From: JADGGV01 sp035715725
GTDB taxonomy: Bacteria; Gemmatimonadota; Gemmatimonadetes; Longimicrobiales; RSA9
Length of the DNA: 24,564 nucleotides
Assembly: GCA_035715725.1 (NCBI GenBank)
Contig: DASTKT010000172.1
Coordinates: 1-24,564 of the forward strand
Direction: 5' to 3'
The position numbers and the translations under genes were made by a program. Of this stretch, positions 13,424 to 21,471 are shown piece after piece (the stretch's first letter is position 1; every line of letters begins with the position of its first letter). The notes under the pieces are model-generated. The model worked only from the letters and a program-made list of their open reading frames with translations. It did no database searches and was not told where the DNA came from.

Positions 13424-15567
13424 GGCAGCTCGCGCAGGACCTGGGCTCCGGCGAGCTGCGGCTCGTGGAGGTGCCGGCGCCGGTGGTGCGGCCGAAAGGC
13501 GTGCTGGTCCGGACGCGCGCGTCGGTGATCAGCATCGGGACCGAGCGGACGAAGCTCGAGTTCGGCAAGAAGTCGCTGCTGGGGAAGGCGCGCGAGCGTC
13601 CGGACCAGGTGATGAAGGTGCTGGACACGGCGCGCAAGGAAGGGCTCGGCAGCGCGTACCGGAAGGTGCGGAGCCGGTTGTCGGGGCTCTCGCCGATGGG
13701 GTACAGCTGTGCCGGGGTGGTGGAGGCAGTCGGCGAAGGGGTGGAGGGGGTGCGGGTGGGCGACGCGGTGGCGTGCGCCGGGGCGGGGTACGCGAACCAC
13801 GCGGAGCGGGTCTGGGCGCCGAAGAACCTGGTCGTGCCGGTGCCGGCCGGCGTCCCGTTCGAGGCGGCGGCGTTCACCACGCTCGGCGCGATCGCGCTGC
13901 ACGGCGTGCGGCAGGCGGACGTGCGGCTGGGCGAGACGGTGGCGGTGGTGGGGCTCGGCATCCTCGGGCAGCTTACGGTGCAGCTGCTGCGGGCGGCGGG
14001 CGCGCGCGTCGTCGCCATCGACGTGGACGCGGGGCGCGTGGACCTCGCGGGGCGGCACGGCGCGCGGGCGTTCCGCCGGAGCGAGGACGTGGCGGGGCAG
14101 GTCCGGGCGCTGACGGCGGGCATTGGCGCGGACGCGGCGATCATCACGGCGGCGACCTCGAGCGACGATCCGGTCCAGCTCGCCGGCGCGCTGGCGCGCG
14201 ACCGCGGCCGGGTGGTGGTGGTCGGCGCGGTGCCGACGCGGCCGTCGCGCAACGAGTGGTACCTGAAGGAGCTGGAGCTGCGGCTGTCGCGCTCGTACGG
14301 GCCGGGGCGCTACGACCCGGACTACGAGGAGAAGGGGCACGACTACCCGATCGGCTACGTGCGCTGGACGGAGCGGCGGAACATGGAGGAGTTCCTCCGC
14401 CTCCTGCAGAGCGGCGCCGTGGTGCTGGACGAGCTGATCACGCACCGGTTCCCGTTCGCCGAGGCGGAGCGCGCCTACGCGGCGCTGTCCGGCGAGTCCG
14501 GGCGGAGCGCGCTCGGGGTGGTGCTGGAGTACCCGGCGGAAGCGACGCCGGAGCCGCGCCGGATCGTGCTGGCGCCGCCGCGGGTGGCGGGGACCGGCCG
14601 GGCGCGGGTCCGTGTCGGCCTGATCGGGGCGGGGAGCTTCGCGACCGGGACGCTGGTCCCGGCGCTGTCGCGACTCGGCGCGGAGCTGCGGGCGATCGCG
14701 ACGGCCGGTGGGCTGAGCGCGCGGAGCGCGGGCGAGCGCCACGGCTTCGCGTACCTGGCGGCCTCGGCGGAGGAGGTGCTCGCGGACCCCGAGATCGACG
14801 CGGTCCTGATCGCGACGCGGCATGCCGACCACGCGGCGCTGGCCACGGCGGCGCTGCGGGCGGGGAAGGCGACGTTCGTGGAGAAGCCGCTGGCGCTGGA
14901 CGAGGCCTCGCTCGACGAGGTGCTGGCGGCGGCCGCGGCTTCGGCTGCGCCGCTGATGGTCGGGTTCAACCGCCGGTTCGCGCCGGCGACGCGGTTCGTG
15001 CGGGAGCGGCTCGCGGGGCGCGCGGGGCCGCGGATGGTGCACATCCGCGTCAACGCGGGCTACATCCCGCCCGAGTCGTGGGTGCACGACCCGGAATCGG
15101 GGGGCGGCCGGCTGATCGGCGAAGGGTGCCACTTCATCGACCTGGCGACGTTCCTGGCGGGAGAGGCGCCGGTGGCGGTGTCGGCGGCGGCGTCGCCGGG
15201 GATGGATGGCTCGCTCGAGCGGGCGGACAACGTGGTCGTGACGGTCCGGTACGCCGGGGGGTCGCTGGCCACGGTGCTGTACACGTCGAGCGGTCATGCG
15301 CGCGCGGGGAAGGAGCGGGTGGAGGTCTTCGCCGGCGGCGCGACAGCGGTGATCGACGACTTCCGGCGCGCGGAGGTCTGGGGCGCGCGGGCCGAGCGGT
15401 GGAAGGGGAACCAGGACAAAGGGCACGCGGCGGAGCTGGAGCGCTTCCTGGCGGCGGTCCGGGACGGGGGCACATGGCCGATCCCGCTCGCGGAGCTGGC
15501 GGCGTCGTCCCGCGCGACCCTTCGGGCGGCGCAGGCGCTGGCCACCGGGGCATGGCGAGAGACCTGA
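13420..15567 (+). CDS. Bi-domain oxidoreductase: alcohol dehydrogenase-like plus Gfo/Idh/MocA domain
   Basis: The 715-residue protein fuses two dehydrogenase modules. Residues 1-370 resemble medium-chain alcohol dehydrogenases, with GYSCAGVVEAVGEGVEGVRVGD and a Rossmann segment VVGLGILGQL near 176. The usual catalytic-zinc Cys motif is replaced by SIGTERTKLEFG, so that domain probably lacks catalytic zinc. A Gfo-type domain starts near 397 (RVGLIGAGSFATG), has EKP at 488-490, then GFNRRFAP and GGRLIGEGCHFIDLA. The fusion is a known arrangement in polysaccharide and glycan clusters, but its reaction is not settled to my knowledge. GTG 13420 overlaps the toroid stop as GTGA. It precedes a third Gfo-like gene, and the three may act on one substrate. 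Confidence 0.88.
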   Translation: MRQLAQDLGSGELRLVEVPAPVVRPKGVLVRTRASVISIGTERTKLEFGKKSLLGKARERPDQVMKVLDTARKEGLGSAYRKVRSRLSGLSPMGYSCAGVVEAVGEGVEGVRVGDAVACAGAGYANHAERVWAPKNLVVPVPAGVPFEAAAFTTLGAIALHGVRQADVRLGETVAVVGLGILGQLTVQLLRAAGARVVAIDVDAGRVDLAGRHGARAFRRSEDVAGQVRALTAGIGADAAIITAATSSDDPVQLAGALARDRGRVVVVGAVPTRPSRNEWYLKELELRLSRSYGPGRYDPDYEEKGHDYPIGYVRWTERRNMEEFLRLLQSGAVVLDELITHRFPFAEAERAYAALSGESGRSALGVVLEYPAEATPEPRRIVLAPPRVAGTGRARVRVGLIGAGSFATGTLVPALSRLGAELRAIATAGGLSARSAGERHGFAYLAASAEEVLADPEIDAVLIATRHADHAALATAALRAGKATFVEKPLALDEASLDEVLAAAAASAAPLMVGFNRRFAPATRFVRERLAGRAGPRMVHIRVNAGYIPPESWVHDPESGGGRLIGEGCHFIDLATFLAGEAPVAVSAAASPGMDGSLERADNVVVTVRYAGGSLATVLYTSSGHARAGKERVEVFAGGATAVIDDFRRAEVWGARAERWKGNQDKGHAAELERFLAAVRDGGTWPIPLAELAASSRATLRAAQALATGAWRET

Positions 15568-17315
15568 GCTTCCTGACGCCGCCGGTGCTGGCGGAGCGCC
15601 GCATCGCGCCCGGCGCCTTCGAGTGGCACTTCGCGGAGAAGTACCGGCGCCCGGTGCGCAAGGCGCTGTTCTTCGCGTGGCGGGAGGGGCTCGGCGCCGC
15701 GCTCCGGAAATCGCGCTCGAAGGCGGTGGAGCGGGCGATCGAGCGGGGCCAGGCGCTCGTCGTGGCGGAGGTCGAGGTCGCGGGCGAACGCCGGGTAGGG
15801 GTGACCCGGTCGCTGGGCGGGGCGACGCGGTTCGACCCGCGGCTGCTGTTCCGGGCGCGCGACGGCGACACCTCGCCGGCCCGGGTGGTGCTGACGGCGG
15901 ACGCGCTGCGGCTGCTCGAGGCGTACCTGCCGGTGCCGGCCTGTCCGCTGGCGGAGGCGCTCGCGGCGGCGATCACGGCGGCGAACCCGGGGCTCGAGGC
16001 GGGGCTCGAGGCGGGGGCCGCGGCGGACGGCGTCGGGGAGCGGCGGGCGGTGGATGGTCGCGGGGCGGTGGGCGGGGTGAGCCGGGCGAGTGGCGCGGCG
16101 GCGGCGGGGACCGCCCTGGCAGCGGGCACCGCCCTGGCAGCGAGCACCGCTCTGGCGCCGGGCGGGGCCGCACCCTCGGCCGGCGCCTCGGCCGCGGGCG
16201 ACGCCCGGGCTCCGGGTGGACGCCCGGGCCGCCGGCCGGGCGTCTACTTCCTGGGGTTCGGCGGCTACATCCGCGAGCAGGTGCTGCCGCACTTCCGGGG
16301 CGGCGTGGTGGCGGCGCTGGACCACAAGGCCGCGCTGATCCGCGCGGCGGCCGCGCCGCCGTTCCCGGTGCACGACGAGCTGCCGGAGATCCTGGAGGCG
16401 ATCGCGCAGGACCCGCGGCCGCTGGTGATCGTGGCCGCCTACCACTCGGAGCACGCGCGGCTGGCGCGCGTCGTCCTGGAGGCGAACCCCGCTGCGGCGA
16501 TCGTGGTGGAGAAGCCGGCGGCGCTGACGGCGGCGGAGGGCGCCGAGCTGGCGGCGCTGCGGCGGGGCGGCGCCTGGATCGACGCCGGCTACAACCGGCG
16601 GCACGCGCCGATGACGGCGTCGCTGGCGCGCGCGTTCCGCGACGTGCCCCGGCCGTGGGTGCTCACGGCGACGGTCAAGGAGCTGAAGCTGCCCGGGAGC
16701 CACTGGTACCTCTGGCCCAACCAGGGCACGCGGCTGAGCGGCAACACCTGCCACTGGCTGGACCTGGCGCGCCACCTGTTCGCCGTGGCGCCGTGCGAGG
16801 TGTCGGCGGTGGGGACGGAAGCGAGCGTCGTCGTCTCGGTGGCGTTCGAGGACGGATCGGTCGCGGCCATCACGGCGAGCGAATACGGCGACGACCTGCG
16901 CGGCGTGACGGAGCGGATCGAGCTGCGGGGCGGCGGGGTGGCGGGCGTGGTGGACGACTTCCATGCGCTCGTGATCTCGCGTGACGGCCGGACGCGGCGG
17001 ACGCGGCGGCGCCGGCGCGACAAGGGGCACGCGGCGATGTACCGCGAGGTGCGGCGTCGCTGGCTGGCGGGTGAGGCGCCGGCGTACCCCGCGGAGGACC
17101 TCGAGGTGGTCGCCTGGATGACGGAAACGGCGGTGGCGGCGCTGCCGCGGGGCACGGCCGTCGGCGGAGCGCCGGGCGGGTCCTCGCGGGATGCGAGGGC
17201 CGGGGCGTCCGGGATCCCGGGATCGCCGGCGTCCGCGGCATCCGCGGGATCCGTGGCCTCCTCGGCATCCGTGACGCCCGCGGCGCGCGCGGTCGCGGCC
17301 GGAGGCGGGCGATGA
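15552..17315 (+). CDS. Gfo/Idh/MocA-like protein with novel N-terminal region and Ala/Gly-rich inserts
   Basis: The 587-residue protein has four parts. Residues 1-147 (opening MARDLSFLTPPVLAERR, with a basic YRRPVRKALFFAWREG stretch) match no fold I recognise. Residues 148-230 are low complexity, Ala/Gly-rich, with three six-residue TALA(A/P)(G/S) units. Residues 231-533 form a Gfo-like domain: YFLGFGGYI, VVEKPAAL, GYNRRHAPMT and GNTCHWLDLARHLF. Residues 534-587 are an Ala/Ser/Gly tail. ATG 15552 overlaps the preceding gene by 16 bases. A typical Gfo protein is about 340 residues, so about 280 here are extra. The EKP and His-containing motifs are kept, so the oxidoreductase core is probably active. 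Neighbouring genes suggest that it acts with the bi-domain enzyme, or uses its N-terminal region to bind a partner. Confidence 0.8.
   Translation: MARDLSFLTPPVLAERRIAPGAFEWHFAEKYRRPVRKALFFAWREGLGAALRKSRSKAVERAIERGQALVVAEVEVAGERRVGVTRSLGGATRFDPRLLFRARDGDTSPARVVLTADALRLLEAYLPVPACPLAEALAAAITAANPGLEAGLEAGAAADGVGERRAVDGRGAVGGVSRASGAAAAGTALAAGTALAASTALAPGGAAPSAGASAAGDARAPGGRPGRRPGVYFLGFGGYIREQVLPHFRGGVVAALDHKAALIRAAAAPPFPVHDELPEILEAIAQDPRPLVIVAAYHSEHARLARVVLEANPAAAIVVEKPAALTAAEGAELAALRRGGAWIDAGYNRRHAPMTASLARAFRDVPRPWVLTATVKELKLPGSHWYLWPNQGTRLSGNTCHWLDLARHLFAVAPCEVSAVGTEASVVVSVAFEDGSVAAITASEYGDDLRGVTERIELRGGGVAGVVDDFHALVISRDGRTRRTRRRRRDKGHAAMYREVRRRWLAGEAPAYPAEDLEVVAWMTETAVAALPRGTAVGGAPGGSSRDARAGASGIPGSPASAASAGSVASSASVTPAARAVAAGGGR
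16110..16163 (+). repeat. 18-bp tandem repeat, three units, in the linker of the Gfo-like gene
   Basis: Units at 16110-16127, 16128-16145 and 16146-16163 begin accgccctggcagc, accgccctggcagc and accgctctggcgcc. They encode TALAAG, TALAAS and TALAPG. A shorter 12-base tandem pair (ggggctcgaggc) lies just upstream at 15989-16012. Frame-preserving unit lengths suggest that the linker grew by slippage without breaking the gene. Confidence 0.85.
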
Positions 17316-18823
17316 GCCGCGTCGCGGTGCGGGGTTCCTTGCTCGCGCGGAACACGCTGCTCAACCTGGCGGGGCAGGGGCTGCCGCTGGTGGCAGCCGT
17401 GTGGACGCTGCCGCGGATCGCGGAGGGGCTGGGCGCGGCGCGCCTCGGGATCCTGTCGATCGCGTGGGTGGTGCTGGGCGTCGTGGCGGAGCTGGGCACC
17501 GGGCGCGCGACGACGAAGTACGTGGCGGAGGCGCTCGGCCGGGGCGAGCGCGAGCGGGCGGGCGCCGTCACGTGGATGACGACGGCCGTGCAGCTCGCGC
17601 TGGGCGGAGTGGTGGCGGCGGCGCTGCTCGCGGCGGCGCCGTCGCTCGGGCGGAGCGTGTTCCGGGTGCCGCCCGAGCTACGGGCGGAGGCGGGCCTCGC
17701 CTTCGGGCTGATCGCGGCGACGATCCCCGCGGTGCTGGTCGGGTCGTGCTTCCGCGGCGTGCTCGAGGCGGCGCAGCGCTTCGACCTGGTGAACGCGATC
17801 CGGCTCCCCGCGTCGCTGGCGAACTACCTGCTGCCGCTGGCCGGGCTCGCGCTCGGGTGGCGGCTGCCGGGGATCCTGGCGCTCCTCCTGGCCTTTCGGG
17901 TCGCGGCCGCCGGCGCGTTCCTGCTCGCGGCCGGACGCGTGCTGCCGGAGATCTGGCGCCGGACGGGGGCGTGGAGGACGGAGCTTCGGCACGTCGTCGG
18001 CTACGGCGGGTGGAGCACGATCTCGAGCGTCGTCTCGCCGCTGCTGGTCTACCTCGACCGGCTCGTGCTCGGCGCGGTGGCCGGGGTGGCGGCGGTGGCG
18101 TACTACGCGGTCCCGTTCGAGCTGGTGATGCGGCTGCTGGTCGTGCCGGCCAGCCTCGCGGCGACGCTGTTCCCGGCGTTCAGCACGCTCGACGGCCGGG
18201 GCGAGGCGGCGCGGACGGCGCGGCTCTTCGGCCGGGCGCTGAAGTTCATCCTGTGCGTGCTGGGGCCGCTCGCGCTCGTACTCGTGGTGGGTGCGCGGGA
18301 CCTGCTGGAGGTCTGGCTCGGTCCGGCCTACGCGCGGGAGGGTGCGACGGCGCTGCGGCTGCTGGCGGTGGCGATCGTCGTGAACGCCGTGGCGCACGTG
18401 CCGTACGCGCTGCTCCAGGGGCGCGGGCGGCCGGATCTGCCGGCGAAGTTCCACCTGGCGGAGCTGCCGCTGCAGCTCGGCGCGACGTGGCTGCTCGTGA
18501 GCCGCTTCGGCGTGGCCGGGGCGGCGGGCGCGTGGCTGCTGCGGGTGAGCCTGGACACGGGGCTGCTCCTCCTCGCCGCGTCGCTCGCGGGCGGGCTTTC
18601 GCCGCGGCAGCTGCTGGCGGAGCGGATCCCGCACACGGCCGCGCTGCTCGTCGCGCTCGCGGTGCCGTTCGCGGCGGCCGCGGCGTGGTCGCCGACGCAG
18701 GGGCTGCGCCTGGCGCTGCTGGCGTTCGCGGCGATCTCGACGGTGGCGCTCGCGTGGCGCTTCTCCCTCAGCGCGGGAGACCGCGCCGACCTGCTGCGGT
18801 GGATCCGTGCGCCGGGCGCCTGA
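17312..18823 (+). CDS. Wzx-type lipid-linked oligosaccharide flippase
   Basis: The 503-residue protein is strongly hydrophobic, with about 12-14 membrane helices, and fits the MATE/polysaccharide-biosynthesis flippase family. The start RNTLLNLAGQGLPLVAAVWTLPRI and the LGAARLGILSIAW loop resemble the opening of Wzx proteins. The middle YGGWSTISSVVSPLLVYLDRLVLG helix carries the charged residues typical of the family. It would move the undecaprenyl-linked repeat unit across the inner membrane. ATG 17312 overlaps the preceding stop as ATGA. It is the last gene of the tightly packed operon; the next gene starts about 130 bases later. Confidence 0.9.
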   Translation: MSRVAVRGSLLARNTLLNLAGQGLPLVAAVWTLPRIAEGLGAARLGILSIAWVVLGVVAELGTGRATTKYVAEALGRGERERAGAVTWMTTAVQLALGGVVAAALLAAAPSLGRSVFRVPPELRAEAGLAFGLIAATIPAVLVGSCFRGVLEAAQRFDLVNAIRLPASLANYLLPLAGLALGWRLPGILALLLAFRVAAAGAFLLAAGRVLPEIWRRTGAWRTELRHVVGYGGWSTISSVVSPLLVYLDRLVLGAVAGVAAVAYYAVPFELVMRLLVVPASLAATLFPAFSTLDGRGEAARTARLFGRALKFILCVLGPLALVLVVGARDLLEVWLGPAYAREGATALRLLAVAIVVNAVAHVPYALLQGRGRPDLPAKFHLAELPLQLGATWLLVSRFGVAGAAGAWLLRVSLDTGLLLLAASLAGGLSPRQLLAERIPHTAALLVALAVPFAAAAAWSPTQGLRLALLAFAAISTVALAWRFSLSAGDRADLLRWIRAPGA

Positions 18824-18953
18824 GGCGGCGGTGCCGGCCGTCGCGGCGCGCGAGGAGCGGGCCTCCGTTCGAGGGCGCTCCGTGCGCCGGGCGGTCGAGG
18901 CGGCGGGGCCGGGGAGCCGGGCGGCGCCCCGTCCTGGACGCCGGGGAGCGCCG

Positions 18954-20132
18954 GTGGTCGGTCGGCGCCTGGCGCTCCTGCTGGCTGTGGCGCTCGGGCC
19001 CGCGGGCTGCGGGGATGCATCGGGCCCCGGCGAGGGCGCGCGCTTCTTCGCCTCGGTGAGCGCGGGCGGGCAGCACGCGTGCGCGGTGAGCATCGCCGGG
19101 GACGGCTACTGCTGGGGGCGGGGCGCGACCGGCGAGCTGGGCGACGGGCGAGGCGGGAACAGCGTTTCCCCGGTGCGGCTGGCGCGGCGGATCGCGCTGA
19201 CGGAGATCAGCGCGGGGCTGCACCACACGTGCGCGGTCACGGTGGAGCGCGCGCTGTACTGCTGGGGGTGGAACCGGTACGGGCAGCTCGGGGGTGGCGG
19301 CACGGCGGACCAGGGCGTGCCGGTGGCCATCGGCGACGTCGCGTTCGCGCACGTGAGCAGCGGCTGGACGCACACATGCGCGGTGACGCCCGCGGGGCAG
19401 GCGTACTGCTGGGGGCAGAACTCGCAGGGGCAGCTCGGGGACGGCAGCACGACGGACCGGACGCGGCCGACGGCGGTGGCCGGAGGGCTCGAGCTCGTGG
19501 CCGTGACGGCCGGCGCGTTCCACACGTGCGGTCTCGCGCGGGATGGCGCCGCGTACTGCTGGGGGCTGAACCAGCTGGGGCAGCTCGGCACCGGGCGGAC
19601 CACGCCGGAGCTGCACCCCGCGCCGGTGGCGGGCGGCGTCCACTTCACGGCGATCAGCGCCGGCTACACGCACACGTGCGGCCTCTCGGCGGACGGCCAG
19701 GCGTACTGCTGGGGGAGCAACGGCGCCGGCGAGCTGGGGAACGGGACGCGGTCCGACAATGCCTCGCTGGCCGGCAGCTCGACGCCGGTGCTGGTCGACC
19801 AGCGCGTCTTCGGGGGGATCGCGTTCACGGCGGTGGCGGCCGGGCTGGAGCACACGTGCGGCGCTTCGACGGACGCGCGGATCTTCTGCTGGGGCCGCGG
19901 CGTGGAGGGGCAGCTCGGCGATGCGCGGCAGCTCGACCGCGTGACGCCGCACCCCGCGATCGCGGACGACGGCGCGCAGTTCGCCGCGGTCAGCGCGGGC
20001 GCCGGCCCGTTCACCTGCGGGGTGAGCCGGGGAAACGGCGTCTATTGCTGGGGGCGGGGGGACTCGGGCGAGCTGGGCAATCCGACGACGTCGTCCTCGG
20101 CGACGCCGATCCGGATCCAGCCGACGCCGTAG
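18954..20132 (+). CDS. Secreted seven-repeat RCC1-like beta-propeller protein
   Basis: The 392-residue product has a signal peptide (GRRLALLLAVALGPAGC) followed by GDASGPGEG. The Cys in P-A-G-C may be lipidated, though the -3 Pro is not a classic lipobox. Seven repeats follow, each of about 50 residues with a core like H-T-C-x9-C-W-G (first Cys, nine residues, Y-C-W-G), which points to a seven-bladed RCC1 propeller with a possible disulfide in each blade. GTG 18954 is preferred because the signal peptide then stands at the N-terminus and GGGGAG lies about six bases upstream. An in-frame GTG at 18807 would add 49 Arg/Ala-rich residues. The role, perhaps adhesion or envelope binding, is unknown. 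It converges with a similar gene on the other strand. Confidence 0.82.
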   Translation: MVGRRLALLLAVALGPAGCGDASGPGEGARFFASVSAGGQHACAVSIAGDGYCWGRGATGELGDGRGGNSVSPVRLARRIALTEISAGLHHTCAVTVERALYCWGWNRYGQLGGGGTADQGVPVAIGDVAFAHVSSGWTHTCAVTPAGQAYCWGQNSQGQLGDGSTTDRTRPTAVAGGLELVAVTAGAFHTCGLARDGAAYCWGLNQLGQLGTGRTTPELHPAPVAGGVHFTAISAGYTHTCGLSADGQAYCWGSNGAGELGNGTRSDNASLAGSSTPVLVDQRVFGGIAFTAVAAGLEHTCGASTDARIFCWGRGVEGQLGDARQLDRVTPHPAIADDGAQFAAVSAGAGPFTCGVSRGNGVYCWGRGDSGELGNPTTSSSATPIRIQPTP

Positions 20133-20139
20133 CCCGGCG

Positions 20140-21345
20140 TCAGCGGGACGCGCCGGACGCCGGCCCGGGCGGCGCGACGCGTACGGGGACGGTCGAGGCG
20201 AGCGTGGAGCCGGAGCCGAGCTGGCCGAAGCCGGCGAACCCCCAGCAGTACGCCGCGCCATCCGCGGCGAGCGCGCAGGTGTGGAGCGTGCCGGCGCTCA
20301 CGGCGGCGAGGGCGAGGCCGCCGGCCACGCGAGCCGGGGTGGCGACGACGGCGCCGCCCGCGCCGTTCCCGAGCCGGCCGTACGTGGCGTCGCCCCAGCA
20401 GTAGGCCTGGTGGTCGGCCGTGACGGCGCAGGTATGATCGGCGCCGGCCGAGATCGCGGTGAAGGCGACGGGGGCGGCGACGGCGACCGGCTCCCGGGCG
20501 TCCGCGAGCGTGCCGGCGCCGAGCTGGCCCAGGTCGCCGGCGCCCCAGCAGTAGGCGGCGCCCTGCGTGGAGAGCGCGCAGGTGTGGTCGCCGCCGGCGG
20601 TGATCGCGGCGAACGCGACGGCGGCGCGGACGCGCACGGGGACGAGGCTGCACGCCACGCCGGCGGGTCCGCAGCGGGCGGCGGCGGAGTCGCTGCCGAG
20701 CTGGCCGCGGTCGTTGCGACCCCAGCAGTAGGCGGCGCCGTCCGCCGTGACGGCGCAGGTGTGATCGCCGCCCGCGGCGAGCGCGGCGAAGCGGCGGCCG
20801 GGGAGGCGCTCGGGGATCCCGAGGTCGACGGTCGCGCCGACGCCGAGCTGGCCGTAGAGGTCCCACCCCCAGCAGGAGGCGCGGCCGTCGGGCTCGAGGC
20901 CGCAGGTGTGGTGGGCGCCCGCGGCGAGGGCCGCGAACGCGCGGTCGCCTCCGACGGGCGTCGGGGCGGCGCGGCGGGTGGTGGAACCGTCGCCGAGCTC
21001 GGCGTGGTCGTTCTCGCCCCAGCAGAAGGCGCGGCCGTCGACGCCGAGGACGCAGGAGTGCTGCTCGCCGAGCGTGACGGCGCGGGCCGCGGGGACACCG
21101 GCGACGGCGGTCGGAACGAGGGAGGGCGGCGCGGCGGAGTCGTCCGGCGCGCCGGCGCCGCGGCGGCCCCAGCAGTAGGCGGTGCCGGTCGCGGACACGG
21201 CGCAGGAGCGGTCGCGCCCGGCGACGATGGCCGTGTAGGCGGCGGCTTCGCGGGTGGCAGGTCCGGCGCCGTCGCGGCCGCAGGCGGGGAGCGCCAGCAG
21301 CGCGACGGCCGTCAGGGCGAGCGGGGAAGAGGGTGCGATCCGCAT
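20140..21345 (-). CDS. Secreted seven-repeat RCC1-like lipoprotein, convergent paralogue
   Basis: The 401-residue product has a signal peptide ending LLALPAC, a usable lipobox (L-P-A-C), so the mature protein is probably an outer-envelope lipoprotein starting CGRDGAGPAT. It carries seven RCC1-like repeats with the same H-T-C and Y-C-W-G Cys pairs as its neighbour, for example HTCAVTADGAAYCWGRN. The two genes end seven bases apart, tail to tail, and look like paralogues in inverted orientation. The fourth-fifth repeat junction holds an insert with its own Cys pair (ARCGPAGVAC). ATG 21345 has no clear Shine-Dalgarno; a candidate promoter and an inverted repeat lie upstream. Function unknown. 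Confidence 0.83.
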   Translation of the reverse strand: MRIAPSSPLALTAVALLALPACGRDGAGPATREAAAYTAIVAGRDRSCAVSATGTAYCWGRRGAGAPDDSAAPPSLVPTAVAGVPAARAVTLGEQHSCVLGVDGRAFCWGENDHAELGDGSTTRRAAPTPVGGDRAFAALAAGAHHTCGLEPDGRASCWGWDLYGQLGVGATVDLGIPERLPGRRFAALAAGGDHTCAVTADGAAYCWGRNDRGQLGSDSAAARCGPAGVACSLVPVRVRAAVAFAAITAGGDHTCALSTQGAAYCWGAGDLGQLGAGTLADAREPVAVAAPVAFTAISAGADHTCAVTADHQAYCWGDATYGRLGNGAGGAVVATPARVAGGLALAAVSAGTLHTCALAADGAAYCWGFAGFGQLGSGSTLASTVPVRVAPPGPASGASR

Positions 21346-21367
21346 CGGCTCGGTGTCGGGGGGAGCG

Positions 21368-21389
21368 GACCGCGGCCGGTGCCGCGGTC
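21368..21389. promoter_or_regulatory. Perfect 9-bp inverted repeat, operator candidate
   Basis: Arms GACCGCGGC (21368-21376) and GCCGCGGTC (21381-21389) are perfect complements around a four-base CGGT loop. The repeat lies between the divergent RCC1 lipoprotein and glycosyltransferase genes. It begins a few bases downstream of a candidate minus-strand -10 element. It may be a protein-binding site or an RNA hairpin in the 5' leader of the lipoprotein gene. Confidence 0.5.
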
Positions 21390-21399
21390 GGGTGCGGGA

Positions 21400-21429
21400 A
21401 TGCTAGACGGAGCGCGGAGAGCGGGGCAA
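21400..21429 (-). promoter_or_regulatory. Candidate promoter for the minus-strand RCC1 lipoprotein
   Basis: Read on the minus strand, TTGCCC (21424-21429) and TAGCAT (21400-21405) are separated by 18 bases. Each matches the sigma-70 consensus at four of six positions. Transcription would start near 21392, giving an untranslated leader of about 47 bases that contains the 21368-21389 inverted repeat. Confidence 0.35.
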
Positions 21430-21471
21430 GGGACGGCGCCCGAAGACGAGTCCACGAGGAGAGCGCAAGCG

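Noticed and set aside
13294..15426. Antisense open frame of about 710 codons over the bi-domain oxidoreductase
   Set aside because: It is a shadow of a strongly biased gene: low complexity, with no domains.
20152..20164. GCCGG-ACG-CCGGC hairpin as a terminator between the convergent RCC1 genes
   Set aside because: The stem is only 5 bp, lies within the last codons of the minus-strand gene and has no T-run on either side. Such stems are common in this GC-rich DNA.
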